IMG/VR virus record: IMGVR_UViG_3300031841_001366
Coordinates: 1-33,217 of that record
DNA length: 33,217 nucleotides
Source of the DNA: a virus
Strand: one strand, 5' to 3'
Positions 20,220 to 29,629 of the stretch are shown one piece after another. A model generated the notes under the pieces. That model saw only the letters and a list, made by a program, of their open reading frames with translations. It had not been told where the DNA came from and did no database searches. The position numbers and the translations under genes are program-made. The first letter of the stretch is position 1; each line of letters opens with the position of its first letter.

Positions 20220-23200
20220 TTATCCTACTTCTCTGCATTCTATTGATACAGCTCCTATTTTTCTGTTTAAGTTAGTTATCATATAGTATTTAGAACCTGA
20301 CTCACTCCATGTATGACCAAACGGATTTATTGGCATATTATCAAATTTTACTATATCCCCTACTTCCATAGCGTATGATTTTCCTGAGTTAATAATATCG
20401 CATGAAATAATTTTTTTAATGTCTCCAAATATATTATTATAATATGAATAAAAATCTGCATTTGGATCTGTATTGGGAGTTGTAGCAGGTGTCCCTACAT
20501 TCATATCTAAGTTTATATTTTTAATATTTTCTTTAGTTTGTATTTTATATTTAGTTCTAATCTCATCATTAGATGCTGTTGATGTTGATACATAGCTTGA
20601 AATAGCTGGGTGCTTTTCGTAATTAATATCCATTTTACTTATAGTATTATTAAATCCTGATGATGAAATTTGCAAGTTATTAATATCATTTTTTGTTAAA
20701 GATATTACTTCACCGTTATTATCTTTTGTAGTATACTCACTTGACTGCAATACATGTATAACTCTGCTTGTTCCATCAGGTCTATATTTAAATATAAAAC
20801 CAAATTCATAAGTAATTTTATCTAAAATTGATTGTATATCTTTTGGTTCTAGTAACCAGTACCTAATTTCCCAGTTGTCGATGTGCCTATCATTATGTAA
20901 AGCTGTCCATCCATCAGGATCAGTTGTATCTAAGCCTACAAATCTAACAAGTATATCTCTTAATGCTTCATGTCCATGCTCAATTAAGTCTGAGCTACCA
21001 CTATATGTTTCACTTAACCCATCATTAGCAACGTATAATATATCTTCAGGTTCTTCTGAGACTCTTTGAGTAATTAAAAATACATCATATATTTTAACTT
21101 CTGCATCAAAAGCTGGAGTTAATCCAAAATCAGGATCAGCGGGATCTGCAACTTCATTTAAATCAAATACCATTTTTAATTTTAATTGAGTTGATTTATT
21201 TGCTTGATTTACAAGTTCAGTTGTAGCAGATACATCATTACTATTAAAACCTATACCTCCAAAAGCAATATTAACAGTATTGTTACCTACATCATCATTA
21301 CTTCTGTCAACATCAATAGCATATTTTATGCCTATAATATTAATTGTATTATTTAAAGATATTAATCTATTGTTATCGTGATCTTCTTTATCACTATCAA
21401 AAGCCCTTGTTACAGTTAAAGTATTAGACGATTTACTCAAAACAATCATTTTTTCATCATCTACTTTAATTACATCTCTATCACTTACATTAGTATCGTC
21501 ATCAATATTTACCCCTGTTTCAGAATCATCTAGATCCTCTGCTAATAAAACATTTATACCATCCGTATCTTTTAAAAAATCATAATCATCTGATGATTTA
21601 CCTGATACAGAATGAAAATTATAATCTAGTATAATTGTTTTGCTTGTATCTTCATTTAAATCTATTGAATAACTAGCATAAGTATTGCTATCTCCATCTA
21701 AAGCATTATCTGCATTAGCTATAGTAACACCATTATTACTAGCAGTTTCTACTGATTCTGCTCTATGTTTAAAGGATCTAATCTGTAATAAGTCTGATTT
21801 ATTATGGTAGGCATTATCTGTATTAACATTAGTTGATTCTGCATTTTCTAATGGAACAAATGTGTCTACGCTTTTTTCATATACAGCTAATTCACCATCA
21901 CTAGATGTATTTACACCATCTACATAAATTATTTTAGAGTCTTTGGTTTTATTAAAAGGAACAGGTCTATATGCTTTAGAAGATAATTGAGACTCAAATA
22001 ACGGAGATTCAAATGTTGTAGCAGAATTTTTTGTATAATTTCCGTAACTAACAGGAACATATATATTTTTTTCAGTAGTTTTTACTGAAGGTATAGATAA
22101 AAAATCCCACGGTTTTTTTTCTGTTAATGTTAAAGATACTGAGCTTTGATCATGTGCTATGTCAATTAATCTACCTTGATATATTTTTAAACAATTTGAT
22201 AATGAAGAATTTCCATTTAATTGAGAATATACTCTTACATTATTATTCATATACTGTATATCTCCCAAGAATAATTCAGAAGATATACTATTACCTTTAT
22301 AATCAAAGTTAGCAATAGAAAATGATAGATTACTTGTTTTTGATCTTGACTGAGATAAATCTATACTATCTCTTAAATTACCAGTTTTTGTTACTACTCC
22401 ATGATAAAATATATCATCAACTTCTGTATCGTTAGTTGCGAGGGGTAAAAATCCACCGTAAACAGCACCAGTAATAATGCCATGCTGACCATTTCCTGAT
22501 AAATCATTTAATACAGGTTCACCACTATTAAACTCCCAGTAACCTTTTAAATTACCTGATTGAGTATAATTACCAAAGTCATATAACAATGATTTATAAT
22601 TACCACTATTATATATTGATGCTATAGGATTAGTATTTGTAGCATCTAATCTTGTATTCCAACAAGCAAAGTTTTTTATTTTAAACTCTCCAAATGTATC
22701 TGTTCCTGCAATTTCTTTTGCAAATCTTGCAGTTCCATTACCGTATTCAGGAGTATTTATTCCTCCTGTTCCATTATTAGATGTTGTATCTGCTGTTGTT
22801 CCATTAATATATATTTTAGTTTCAGATAAATTAGTAGCATGAAAGGTAGTTGTGATCACTACAAAATACCAAGTATTAGCAGATAAAACTGTATCTCCAA
22901 CCATTGTTTCTCTATCTCCTGAGCCTACTCCACTAGCAGGATCATCTGCATCACCACCCCACGCTATCTCTATTTGATTGCTTGAATTTTTAGCAATCCA
23001 CCATCCATAATAAGGGGTGTTTGCATCATGGCTTGTAAATATTCTTTCACCAGTTCCAAGTGTTAGGAAGTTTACCCAAAATGCTACACTCATTCCTGTA
23101 GCACTTGTAATAGCTAAAGCAGAAGATGATGTTGTAGATCCGCAATTTACTTCATCATCAACCCCATCAAATTCTAAATAAGAGTCATTATTAAATAACT

Positions 23201-23273
23201 GATATAACCAGTTCTCTTTTATATTAGAGCTTTTAGATGCACTTTCGTAATTAGATGGAAGTGTTAGGCTCAT
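20220..23273 (-). CDS. Tail-tip protein with inserted LamG lectin domain
   Basis: A 1017-aa tail protein. The N-terminus (ENWLYQLFNN) and the sequence IFYHGVVTKTGNLRDSIDLS belong to a tail-tip framework. Between them, about residues 31-275, lies a concanavalin-like LamG domain (SYLEFDGVDDEVNCG, GMSVAFWVNF, LKGYWEFNSGEPVLNDLSGN). LamG domains bind carbohydrates, so this may contact the host surface. Further in are DVIKVDDEKMIVL and TLTVTRAF, a small beta domain also found in the connector gene. The C-terminus (NRKIGAVSIECREVG) is framework again. It follows the tape-measure gene with a 4-nt overlap. Confidence 0.75.
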   Translation of the reverse strand: MSLTLPSNYESASKSSNIKENWLYQLFNNDSYLEFDGVDDEVNCGSTTSSSALAITSATGMSVAFWVNFLTLGTGERIFTSHDANTPYYGWWIAKNSSNQIEIAWGGDADDPASGVGSGDRETMVGDTVLSANTWYFVVITTTFHATNLSETKIYINGTTADTTSNNGTGGINTPEYGNGTARFAKEIAGTDTFGEFKIKNFACWNTRLDATNTNPIASIYNSGNYKSLLYDFGNYTQSGNLKGYWEFNSGEPVLNDLSGNGQHGIITGAVYGGFLPLATNDTEVDDIFYHGVVTKTGNLRDSIDLSQSRSKTSNLSFSIANFDYKGNSISSELFLGDIQYMNNNVRVYSQLNGNSSLSNCLKIYQGRLIDIAHDQSSVSLTLTEKKPWDFLSIPSVKTTEKNIYVPVSYGNYTKNSATTFESPLFESQLSSKAYRPVPFNKTKDSKIIYVDGVNTSSDGELAVYEKSVDTFVPLENAESTNVNTDNAYHNKSDLLQIRSFKHRAESVETASNNGVTIANADNALDGDSNTYASYSIDLNEDTSKTIILDYNFHSVSGKSSDDYDFLKDTDGINVLLAEDLDDSETGVNIDDDTNVSDRDVIKVDDEKMIVLSKSSNTLTVTRAFDSDKEDHDNNRLISLNNTINIIGIKYAIDVDRSNDDVGNNTVNIAFGGIGFNSNDVSATTELVNQANKSTQLKLKMVFDLNEVADPADPDFGLTPAFDAEVKIYDVFLITQRVSEEPEDILYVANDGLSETYSGSSDLIEHGHEALRDILVRFVGLDTTDPDGWTALHNDRHIDNWEIRYWLLEPKDIQSILDKITYEFGFIFKYRPDGTSRVIHVLQSSEYTTKDNNGEVISLTKNDINNLQISSSGFNNTISKMDINYEKHPAISSYVSTSTASNDEIRTKYKIQTKENIKNINLDMNVGTPATTPNTDPNADFYSYYNNIFGDIKKIISCDIINSGKSYAMEVGDIVKFDNMPINPFGHTWSESGSKYYMITNLNRKIGAVSIECREVG

Positions 23274-26059
23274 GCTAAATTCATCCTTTGTGCTTTTTCT
23301 ATTGCAGGTATAATTGTATCAACTATTGTTTCATCAACAAGTGGTGCTGATATATTAACTGTAATTCCAGCCCCTCCCCCTTGATTCATATTTTGTAAGT
23401 TATCTATTCCTATTGAATCAACAGCATTTCTTGACATTACAAACTCACCTTGTTCTGCTTCAATTACAGTTCCTCCTTGTGAATGTCTTTTACCACCAAC
23501 TAAACCACCTTTTTCAAATTTATCAATCCCTTTTAGTGTCGCTATACCACTTATTAAAGCTCCTAAACCTAAAACACCAGCTAGTCCAAATGAAGCGGTA
23601 CTAGCATATATTGCTGGGTTTCTATAAGCATTAGCAAGACTCATTCCAGTTAATTCAGCATCACTAACTGCTTTTTTCTGAGCTGTTTTTGTTATTACTT
23701 GCTCTGCAATAGCTTGTTTGATTTTAGCTTTAATCATATCAGCTAAAAATGCGAAAATAGATTTTTTAAAAGAATCCATTACAGCTTTTTGTTTTTCAAA
23801 TCTATCCATATCTGAATCAATCATAGTTTGAACAAAAGTATCATAAGCACTAAAACTAGCATTATATAATAAATTGTTTTCTTCTAAGTGTTTTTGAGCT
23901 AGTTCTAATTTTCTATTATTTTCAAATTCATCAATAGCTACTCTTTCTTCAGCAGATGTAAGCAATTGTCTATATCTTTGAGCTTCTAGTTCAACTTGTT
24001 GCATCTGAAAATTTAAATCATTTTGGAATATAACTTTTCTAGCATCACTAAGTTCTCGTAACCTTTTTATTTCATCTCGTTTTATTTCCGCTTCTATCTT
24101 TGCTATTTCTTCTGCAAGTTTAATTTTCTCATTTCTTTCAAACTCATTTTGTTTTTTTATTTCTTCTTTCTTTTCTTCATTAGCTTTCTTTTCATCTTCT
24201 AAAATTTCAATCTCTATAGCCTTTAAATCTTCTGCTACTTTTTGTTTTTGATTTCTTGAAAATTGCTCTGCATCTTTTTTAGATTTTTCTTCATCTTTTC
24301 TTATTTCTTCTTCTATTTTTGCAATCTCTTCCGCTAACTTAATTTTTTCATTTCTTTCAAAGGCATCTTGTTTTTTTTGCTCTTCTATTCTTTTTTTATT
24401 TTGCTCTTTAGTATCTTTATCAATAGATTTTTGTATATCTTCAATTTCTTTTTGAAGTTTAATTTTTTCTTTTCTCTCAAATTGTTCTTCTTTTATAGCA
24501 TCTTTTTGTTCTTCCTTTAGTTCTTTGACTCTTTTTCTAGACTCTATTAAAGATTCAATTTTTTTTCTATTTTGCTCAACAAATTCAAAACCTAATTGCA
24601 TTTCCATTAAGTTTATAGCACTAATACCTCTAAGCTCTGCTTCCTGAAGAAGCAAAGATGCTATTTCATCATCAATAGATTTTTTTCTATTTTCTGATAA
24701 TTTTACTAATGCTTCAATATTATCAATTTGTTCTTTTGTTAATTTATTAGCAGTTTTTTGAGTCTTATTAAACTCCTCCACACCTTCTTCTGCTGTTTCA
24801 AATGCACCTGCCATTGCAAGTATTTTTTCTGCGAGTATTCCTCCAAGTACAACTAAAGCTCCAAAACCAGTTTTTGTTAGACTAGCTGTAAATCCATTAA
24901 CTGCAATACTAGCAACAATAGCTTTAGCTCGTAAAGTAGCAAATGCAATACCCATACTTCCAAGTACAAAAGTATATCTATTTACTTTTGCATCATCAAA
25001 GCTATTAGAAAATTCTTTTATTTTATCTGCTGAAAATATAACTAATGGAGCTAATACTTTACCTATTTTTTCTCCTACATCTCCAACAGAATTACTCATT
25101 TGATCTAAAGCAAAATTTAAAGATCCAGTTCTTTCTAAATGTAATTTAAATCCTTCAGTAACTTTTGCACTAACTATTGCAAGTTTTTCTGATTCTGTTT
25201 TAGCATTTCTTAATTCAGGAATGTATCTATTTAGCATCTCAGTATTACCACTTGTTGCCAATGCTAACATTCTTGTTGATTGCCTTAAATCTAATCCATA
25301 TGCTTCTGATAAACCTATAGATGCTCTTGTTACTTTAACTAAATTTTGTTCTTGTATCCCTAATGTAGATGCAAATCTCATTATCATTAATAATGATTCA
25401 TCTCCATGTGTAGTAATATTTTGAAGAGCAGATGCTTGTTCTAATAACTCTTTATTGGTGTGCCCTAATTGAGTAGATAAATCTCTTTCAGCATCTTGTT
25501 GTATACCAAATTGTCTAGTTAATCTACCTATTGTAGATGCTACTAATGTACCAGCAAAACTAACAAGTAATAATTTAGATCTCAGTACAGCAAAAGAACC
25601 GCCTAATAATCTATTACTTCCTACTAAACCAAATATACCTGCCTCCTGCTGTTTCATTCTAGCAATGTATTTTTTGGTTTGTATATCCATTTTAGCTAAT
25701 GCAAGTCTACTACCTTTGATTGCATCTCTATGTGTTTTGCTAGATATACCAGCTTTTTGAAAGTCTGCACCTAATTCTTTTAAAGACCTTCTAAGAGTAG
25801 AAATTTGTTTATTTCTTTGTTGTTGAGACCTTATTTCTTTTTCAGTCTCTTTATTTTGTTTTTTTACAGCTTCAGTATACCTTTTATAAGCTATAATATG
25901 TTGATTGTTTAGTCTATGTGCTCTTTTACTACTTTCAACTAACTTATGTTGAGTATCTGTAAGTTTTCTATGTACAGAGTCTAACTTCTCAATGGCTTTA
26001 ATTAATCTTTTATCGCCATCAGGTACAAATTTAACTGTTATTTTATTGTCTAGTGCCAT
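23270..26059 (-). CDS. Tail tape-measure protein
   Basis: A 929-aa protein. The N-terminal 130 residues are coiled coil, followed by a hydrophobic stretch (LLLVSFAGTLVASTIG), a globular helical region, then a long Lys/Glu-rich coiled coil with repeats (FERNEKIKLAEEIAKIE occurs twice), a second hydrophobic stretch (FGLAGVLGLGALISGIATLK), and a C-terminus with HSQGGTVIEAEQGEFVMSRN. The last motif is typical of tape-measure proteins. It sets tail length and is ejected with DNA; at 929 aa the tail should be roughly 140 nm on the usual 1.5 angstrom per residue rule. It overlaps the upstream chaperone gene by 17 nt, as is common. Confidence 0.88.
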   Translation of the reverse strand: MALDNKITVKFVPDGDKRLIKAIEKLDSVHRKLTDTQHKLVESSKRAHRLNNQHIIAYKRYTEAVKKQNKETEKEIRSQQQRNKQISTLRRSLKELGADFQKAGISSKTHRDAIKGSRLALAKMDIQTKKYIARMKQQEAGIFGLVGSNRLLGGSFAVLRSKLLLVSFAGTLVASTIGRLTRQFGIQQDAERDLSTQLGHTNKELLEQASALQNITTHGDESLLMIMRFASTLGIQEQNLVKVTRASIGLSEAYGLDLRQSTRMLALATSGNTEMLNRYIPELRNAKTESEKLAIVSAKVTEGFKLHLERTGSLNFALDQMSNSVGDVGEKIGKVLAPLVIFSADKIKEFSNSFDDAKVNRYTFVLGSMGIAFATLRAKAIVASIAVNGFTASLTKTGFGALVVLGGILAEKILAMAGAFETAEEGVEEFNKTQKTANKLTKEQIDNIEALVKLSENRKKSIDDEIASLLLQEAELRGISAINLMEMQLGFEFVEQNRKKIESLIESRKRVKELKEEQKDAIKEEQFERKEKIKLQKEIEDIQKSIDKDTKEQNKKRIEEQKKQDAFERNEKIKLAEEIAKIEEEIRKDEEKSKKDAEQFSRNQKQKVAEDLKAIEIEILEDEKKANEEKKEEIKKQNEFERNEKIKLAEEIAKIEAEIKRDEIKRLRELSDARKVIFQNDLNFQMQQVELEAQRYRQLLTSAEERVAIDEFENNRKLELAQKHLEENNLLYNASFSAYDTFVQTMIDSDMDRFEKQKAVMDSFKKSIFAFLADMIKAKIKQAIAEQVITKTAQKKAVSDAELTGMSLANAYRNPAIYASTASFGLAGVLGLGALISGIATLKGIDKFEKGGLVGGKRHSQGGTVIEAEQGEFVMSRNAVDSIGIDNLQNMNQGGGAGITVNISAPLVDETIVDTIIPAIEKAQRMNLA
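24087..24490 (-). repeat. Repeated Lys/Glu coiled-coil blocks in the tape-measure gene
   Basis: Near-duplicate blocks at about 24087-24150 and 24305-24370 encode FERNEKIKLAEEIAKIE in both, with a third, diverged copy (FERKEKIKLQKEIEDIQ) near 24430-24485. Spacing is about 216 bp, or 72 residues. Duplication of such blocks is a known way for tape-measure genes to change tail length. Confidence 0.6.
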
Positions 26060-26432
26060 GATTAATCGCCTCTGACTTTTTACTTTCTATGATTTTCCTA
26101 ATTAAAAAACTTTTTTCTACCCATTTTCTTGGTTGTTCTCCATACGAACCTTTATACGGTTGTACACCAAAGTTTTCAGAATATAAATATCTAGATATAT
26201 CTTTTTGTGCTTGTGTGTCTAATAACACATTATTACAGGTAAAGAAGGGCAATTGCTTGATTACTGACTCAGTAACATTAAAGCTACTGCCCTCTTTGTT
26301 TCTTTGGTGAACTTCTTCAGCTAATAGGTCAATAACTGCGTAAACATCATCTCTTGATGTAAAAGTACGAGTTTCATACTTGCCATCGATTAAGATAGGA
26401 ATACGAGCCTTATATGGGTATGTATGGTACAT
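26043..26432 (-). CDS. Tail assembly chaperone T part, expressed as G-T fusion
   Basis: A 129-codon frame from MYHTYPYKARIPILIDGKYE to its stop at 26043. It is continuous in the -1 frame with the upstream G gene: after the slippery GGGGG (26491-26495) the -1 frame reads without a stop through GVEALTLEYNLRVTDHCEGC into this frame. The full fusion would run from 26749 and be about 235 aa. A G/GT pair made by -1 frameshifting just upstream of the tape measure is the classical arrangement of long-tailed phages. Independent initiation at its own ATG cannot be excluded because GAGGG lies just upstream. Confidence 0.75.
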   Translation of the reverse strand: MYHTYPYKARIPILIDGKYETRTFTSRDDVYAVIDLLAEEVHQRNKEGSSFNVTESVIKQLPFFTCNNVLLDTQAQKDISRYLYSENFGVQPYKGSYGEQPRKWVEKSFLIRKIIESKKSEAINHGTRQ

Positions 26433-26485
26433 ACATCCCTCACAATGATCTGTAACCCGAAGATTGTATTCTAGCGTGAGGGCTT

Positions 26486-26749
26486 CTACTCCCCCAAGCG
26501 TTGATAGTCTTGCACTGCAACAGACAATTCATTTTTCTCATTATCGTTTAAAGATTTAATGAAATTATCATCTGCACCATCAACACCTCTACGAATCCAT
26601 GCTGTTCTAGCTTTAGATAAATGCTTAATTGCTATAAGATTATCGCCATCATACTTCATTTCAGGTATATCGTTACAGAAGTCTATATCATCTACTGACA
26701 TTTCTTTTATTTTTATTTCTTTGCCAGTAGCTAACTTTATGCTCTTCAT
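26486..26749 (-). CDS. Tail assembly chaperone G part
   Basis: An 87-aa protein MKSIKLATGKEIKIKEMSVD with a helical remainder ending VQDYQRLGE. Its position between the major tail protein and the tape measure, and the -1 slippery site in its last codons, identify it as the G chaperone. Together with the G-T fusion it would coat and solubilise the tape-measure protein until tail-tube protein polymerises. It overlaps the major-tail-protein stop by one base. Confidence 0.8.
   Translation of the reverse strand: MKSIKLATGKEIKIKEMSVDDIDFCNDIPEMKYDGDNLIAIKHLSKARTAWIRRGVDGADDNFIKSLNDNEKNELSVAVQDYQRLGE
26489..26497 (-). other. Programmed -1 frameshift site
   Basis: On the minus strand TTG-GGG-GAG followed by TAG. 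The five-G run lets a glycine tRNA re-pair after slipping back one base. Zero frame ends at once in TAG (26488-26486); the -1 frame is open into the T part. Confidence 0.7.
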
Positions 26750-27774
26750 TATGCTAATGTAATTGTGTAAATATTATTGCCAACATTAACACCTTGAATA
26801 GCAACATCTAACATCATAGCATCACCTTCATTGAAAGTAACATCAGTTAAAAAACCTGCTGGTAATGAAATTGAGCAATCTGTTGATGGGCTTTGTGTTA
26901 ATACAAACGCATTAGATGCTGTATCTTCTGTTTGAGTATTTAAACTATTATATAAACCCTTAGTAGCTGAATCATATTTGACTGTAGCGTTAGCACTTAC
27001 TGTAAATTCACTTCCTCTAGCATAGGAATGATAACCTGAACTTGAAAAGCCTGTATATATAGCAGGACTCTCTACTGTAAAGCCAAATGAGCTAATCACA
27101 GGAGATGCTACAGCAAATATCTGAGAACTAGCTAGTGTAGTTAATGTAATTAAACTACCAGCATTTCCAATACCACTTCCTGCTGTAATATCAGGAATAT
27201 CTGTATTATTTGTTTCAGGATTTTGACCGCTTGATATAGTAGCTTCAAATTTATATAAACCACCATCAGCAGTCATATCAGCATTAATGCTAAAGCTAGT
27301 GCATAAACAACCTTTCATAATAACATTAAAACCGCCAGTATAGTCAGGTGGTGCTAGTATTAAACTAAATGTTTTATTATCTCCATCAGAAGTAGTATCT
27401 CCGTAAGCTCCTGATTGACCTGTTGGAGTTGTAGGCATAATTATATTACCTATAGAGGTTTCATTCAAATCCATTCCAGTAACACTTTGCATTAGCATAT
27501 GTATTCCTTTATCTGCTCTAAATGTACCTGATAAAGAAACTTCTATAGCTCTAATTTCATTGTCTTGAAAGAAATCATCAGCATGTAGCACCCTACCGCC
27601 TCTTGATCTTACTGCTGTAACTTGATTAGGGCTTAAACTTGGAAAGGCAACAGAATCTACATCCAACTGATGAAGTAATGCAGTATTTGCATTAAATGTT
27701 GGTGTAGTTCCTGGAGTATCTTCTTCAATTACATATGCCTTAAAATCTCTGGGTGAAAAAACTTCGTTAGCCAT
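26749..27774 (-). CDS. Major tail protein
   Basis: A 341-aa, beta-rich protein starting MANEVFSPRDFKAYVIEEDT, with SPNQVTAVRSRGGRVLHADD and an AIEVSLSGTFRADKG strand pair. Tail-tube proteins of long-tailed phages show this N-terminal arm, then a beta sandwich with an RGGRV-type loop and a SLSG turn. The length may include a C-terminal surface domain. It lies just upstream of the chaperone pair, the expected place. It polymerises into the tube. Confidence 0.8.
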   Translation of the reverse strand: MANEVFSPRDFKAYVIEEDTPGTTPTFNANTALLHQLDVDSVAFPSLSPNQVTAVRSRGGRVLHADDFFQDNEIRAIEVSLSGTFRADKGIHMLMQSVTGMDLNETSIGNIIMPTTPTGQSGAYGDTTSDGDNKTFSLILAPPDYTGGFNVIMKGCLCTSFSINADMTADGGLYKFEATISSGQNPETNNTDIPDITAGSGIGNAGSLITLTTLASSQIFAVASPVISSFGFTVESPAIYTGFSSSGYHSYARGSEFTVSANATVKYDSATKGLYNSLNTQTEDTASNAFVLTQSPSTDCSISLPAGFLTDVTFNEGDAMMLDVAIQGVNVGNNIYTITLA

Positions 27775-27949
27775 TTTTTTCTATCTCCTTTTTTTCTTTT
27801 TTAATTTCTATTTTATCTTCAATTCGCTTTGGTATTTCACTTAATTCAACACTCTTGCCTTGATTAAGAGCTACCCAATCTTCATAAGCTAAATTGCAAT
27901 AATTACTATTAGAAGATAGCTGTTCATCTTTTTTTAACTTGACTTTCAT
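27767..27949 (-). CDS. Small lysine-rich protein, 60 aa
   Basis: A basic, helical protein (MKVKLKKDEQLSSNSNYCNL, ending IEIKKEKKEIEKNG). It overlaps the major-tail-protein start by 8 nt and has no recognised domain. Its place between tail terminator and tail tube suggests an assembly factor. The first half with YEDWVALNQGKSVEL resembles a short folded segment. Confidence 0.55.
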   Translation of the reverse strand: MKVKLKKDEQLSSNSNYCNLAYEDWVALNQGKSVELSEIPKRIEDKIEIKKEKKEIEKNG

Positions 27950-27967
27950 ACCGTATTCCTTATTACT

Positions 27968-28399
27968 TTATGATATGTTTCCTAAGTACTTACCTCTCCA
28001 TTCCCATCTCATAACATTTAAACCCTCAATAACTTCTTCATCTTCTTCCTTCTCGTTAATACGACAGTTTAATAGTCTACCATCAAAGTAAACATTATGT
28101 TCATTTTGAAAGAACAGAGCTTCTATGTGTGATACTTGGCGAAATATATGTTCCCAAGTATCCTTTTTGACTGTTTTTTCTTTAAAAGTATATGATACAT
28201 CTAGTATATATTCTCTCATTTCTGCTGTAGACATACGTTCAATCAAATCCGTGCCTACAGGATTAAGTCTTATAGACTGGTTTCCCATGTCTTTAAAATC
28301 GCCTGTATATATAGGAATGCTACCAGCAAACTCTTGATTAAGAAAAGAGCGAATAGTATCTAATATTTTATCATCCCATATATTAACAAATGTTATCAT
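27968..28399 (-). CDS. Tail terminator / tail-completion-like protein
   Basis: A 143-aa alpha/beta protein (MITFVNIWDDKILDTIRSFL; PIYTGDFKDMGNQSIRLNPV; REYILDVSYTF; FDGRLLNCRINEKEEDEEV). The order helix, strands and acidic end, and the gene position between connector and major tail protein, are those of tail terminators, which cap the tube and bind the head. The call is by context and build. Confidence 0.6.
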   Translation of the reverse strand: MITFVNIWDDKILDTIRSFLNQEFAGSIPIYTGDFKDMGNQSIRLNPVGTDLIERMSTAEMREYILDVSYTFKEKTVKKDTWEHIFRQVSHIEALFFQNEHNVYFDGRLLNCRINEKEEDEEVIEGLNVMRWEWRGKYLGNIS

Positions 28400-29583
28400 C
28401 TACGAGTCATCCTTATTGAGTAAGGCATACCTGCATCATCTACAGATTCATTCTTACCAAAAAACTCTATTTCCCATTTGTCATTTAAAGTTGCTGTATC
28501 AGCAGTATCTCCTGCAAATCTTATATAAACATCATTAGCTAGTGGTTGATACTGACCATTAATCTCATCAAAATAATCAGCAGTTTCTCCGTTATTCATC
28601 CTTTCAGCACCAAGATTATCTGCATCTTTCTGCCATACAGAATATACAGCAGTACCCATAGCACCACCTGTAGTAATCTTAACACCTATCCTATCATATA
28701 TATCGTAGTAATGACCTCTGGTATCTACTAGCTTAATATCTCCACTTACAGATACTTCTCTAATTACACCTTTACTAGCATCACCTGATACTTGCCATGA
28801 TAGCTTAGTAGAGCCATCATTTAATGACTGTATATTCCTATCTGCTTCTTCAAATAAAGCATTTGCTATTTCAGATGTAGGATCATTAGCTCTAACAAGA
28901 AAAGAACATGCTAATAATGCTGTAGTTCTTACAATCATATAATCGTAATTACCATCTTTATCTTTGAATTGCTTTCGGGGTAATCTTCCATCCAACCTAG
29001 AATCAAGGTATTTTTCGGAATTAGAGATATAACGAGCTCTTAAAGTATCCCAATCATCACCACTTTCCATAAGCATATCATTAGGACTTGCAACTCCATT
29101 TTCATACAATAAAACAGAATCATTACCTGAACTGTATAGCCATTGTTTTTTTTCTGTCCATCTTACCCCGACATAAATATCTGTTGCTGTGCTATGCGTT
29201 GCAGTAGTTGAACCTAAAAATCCTCTTTTAACTGTAAGCGTGTTACCGCCAATATTAATGACAAGCATTTTTTCATCATTAATTTTAATAATGTCTCCAT
29301 ATGCAAAAGCACTACCATCTGATACAGTTATTGCAGTTTCTATAATATCTATTTCTTCTGCTGAATTTGCAGTAGAATCTACATAGTTTTCTGTTTTTTG
29401 ATACGGAGTTAAATCTTCTCCATTCTCATATAAAACGTTTACAAGCCCTGTGTTAAATGATTCATAAAGTTTAAATCCAGCGTGTGAAAATAACTCTACC
29501 CATCCGTAGATAGCTTCTTTACTATCAAACTCATCTATCGATGGAAATACATCTTTTAAATCTCTATTTGTACAATATGCCAT
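28396..29583 (-). CDS. Head-tail connector protein with inserted beta domain
   Basis: A 395-aa protein beginning MAYCTNRDLKDVFPSIDEFD, the usual opening of gp6-like head-tail connectors. After about residue 75 follows a beta domain (GDIIKINDEKMLVINIGGNT, LTVKRGFLGSTTATHS), also found in the tail-tip protein. A helical region with RARYISNSEKYLDSRLDGRL and FLVRANDPTSEIANALFEEA follows, then a beta-rich C-terminus. Plain connectors are about 100-150 aa, so this one carries two additions. It is in line with the tail genes, far from the portal. Overlaps the next gene by ATGA. Confidence 0.65.
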   Translation of the reverse strand: MAYCTNRDLKDVFPSIDEFDSKEAIYGWVELFSHAGFKLYESFNTGLVNVLYENGEDLTPYQKTENYVDSTANSAEEIDIIETAITVSDGSAFAYGDIIKINDEKMLVINIGGNTLTVKRGFLGSTTATHSTATDIYVGVRWTEKKQWLYSSGNDSVLLYENGVASPNDMLMESGDDWDTLRARYISNSEKYLDSRLDGRLPRKQFKDKDGNYDYMIVRTTALLACSFLVRANDPTSEIANALFEEADRNIQSLNDGSTKLSWQVSGDASKGVIREVSVSGDIKLVDTRGHYYDIYDRIGVKITTGGAMGTAVYSVWQKDADNLGAERMNNGETADYFDEINGQYQPLANDVYIRFAGDTADTATLNDKWEIEFFGKNESVDDAGMPYSIRMTRR

Positions 29584-29629
29584 AGTATCCCTATATTAGT
29601 ATTTTATTGTTTTTAATACAATATAAAAA

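Noticed and set aside
27137-27158. GTAGTT/AACTAC inverted repeat as an eighth palindrome copy
   Set aside because: Spacing and sequence differ from AGTTAA-N4-TTAACT, and it lies in well-conserved-looking major tail protein coding sequence.
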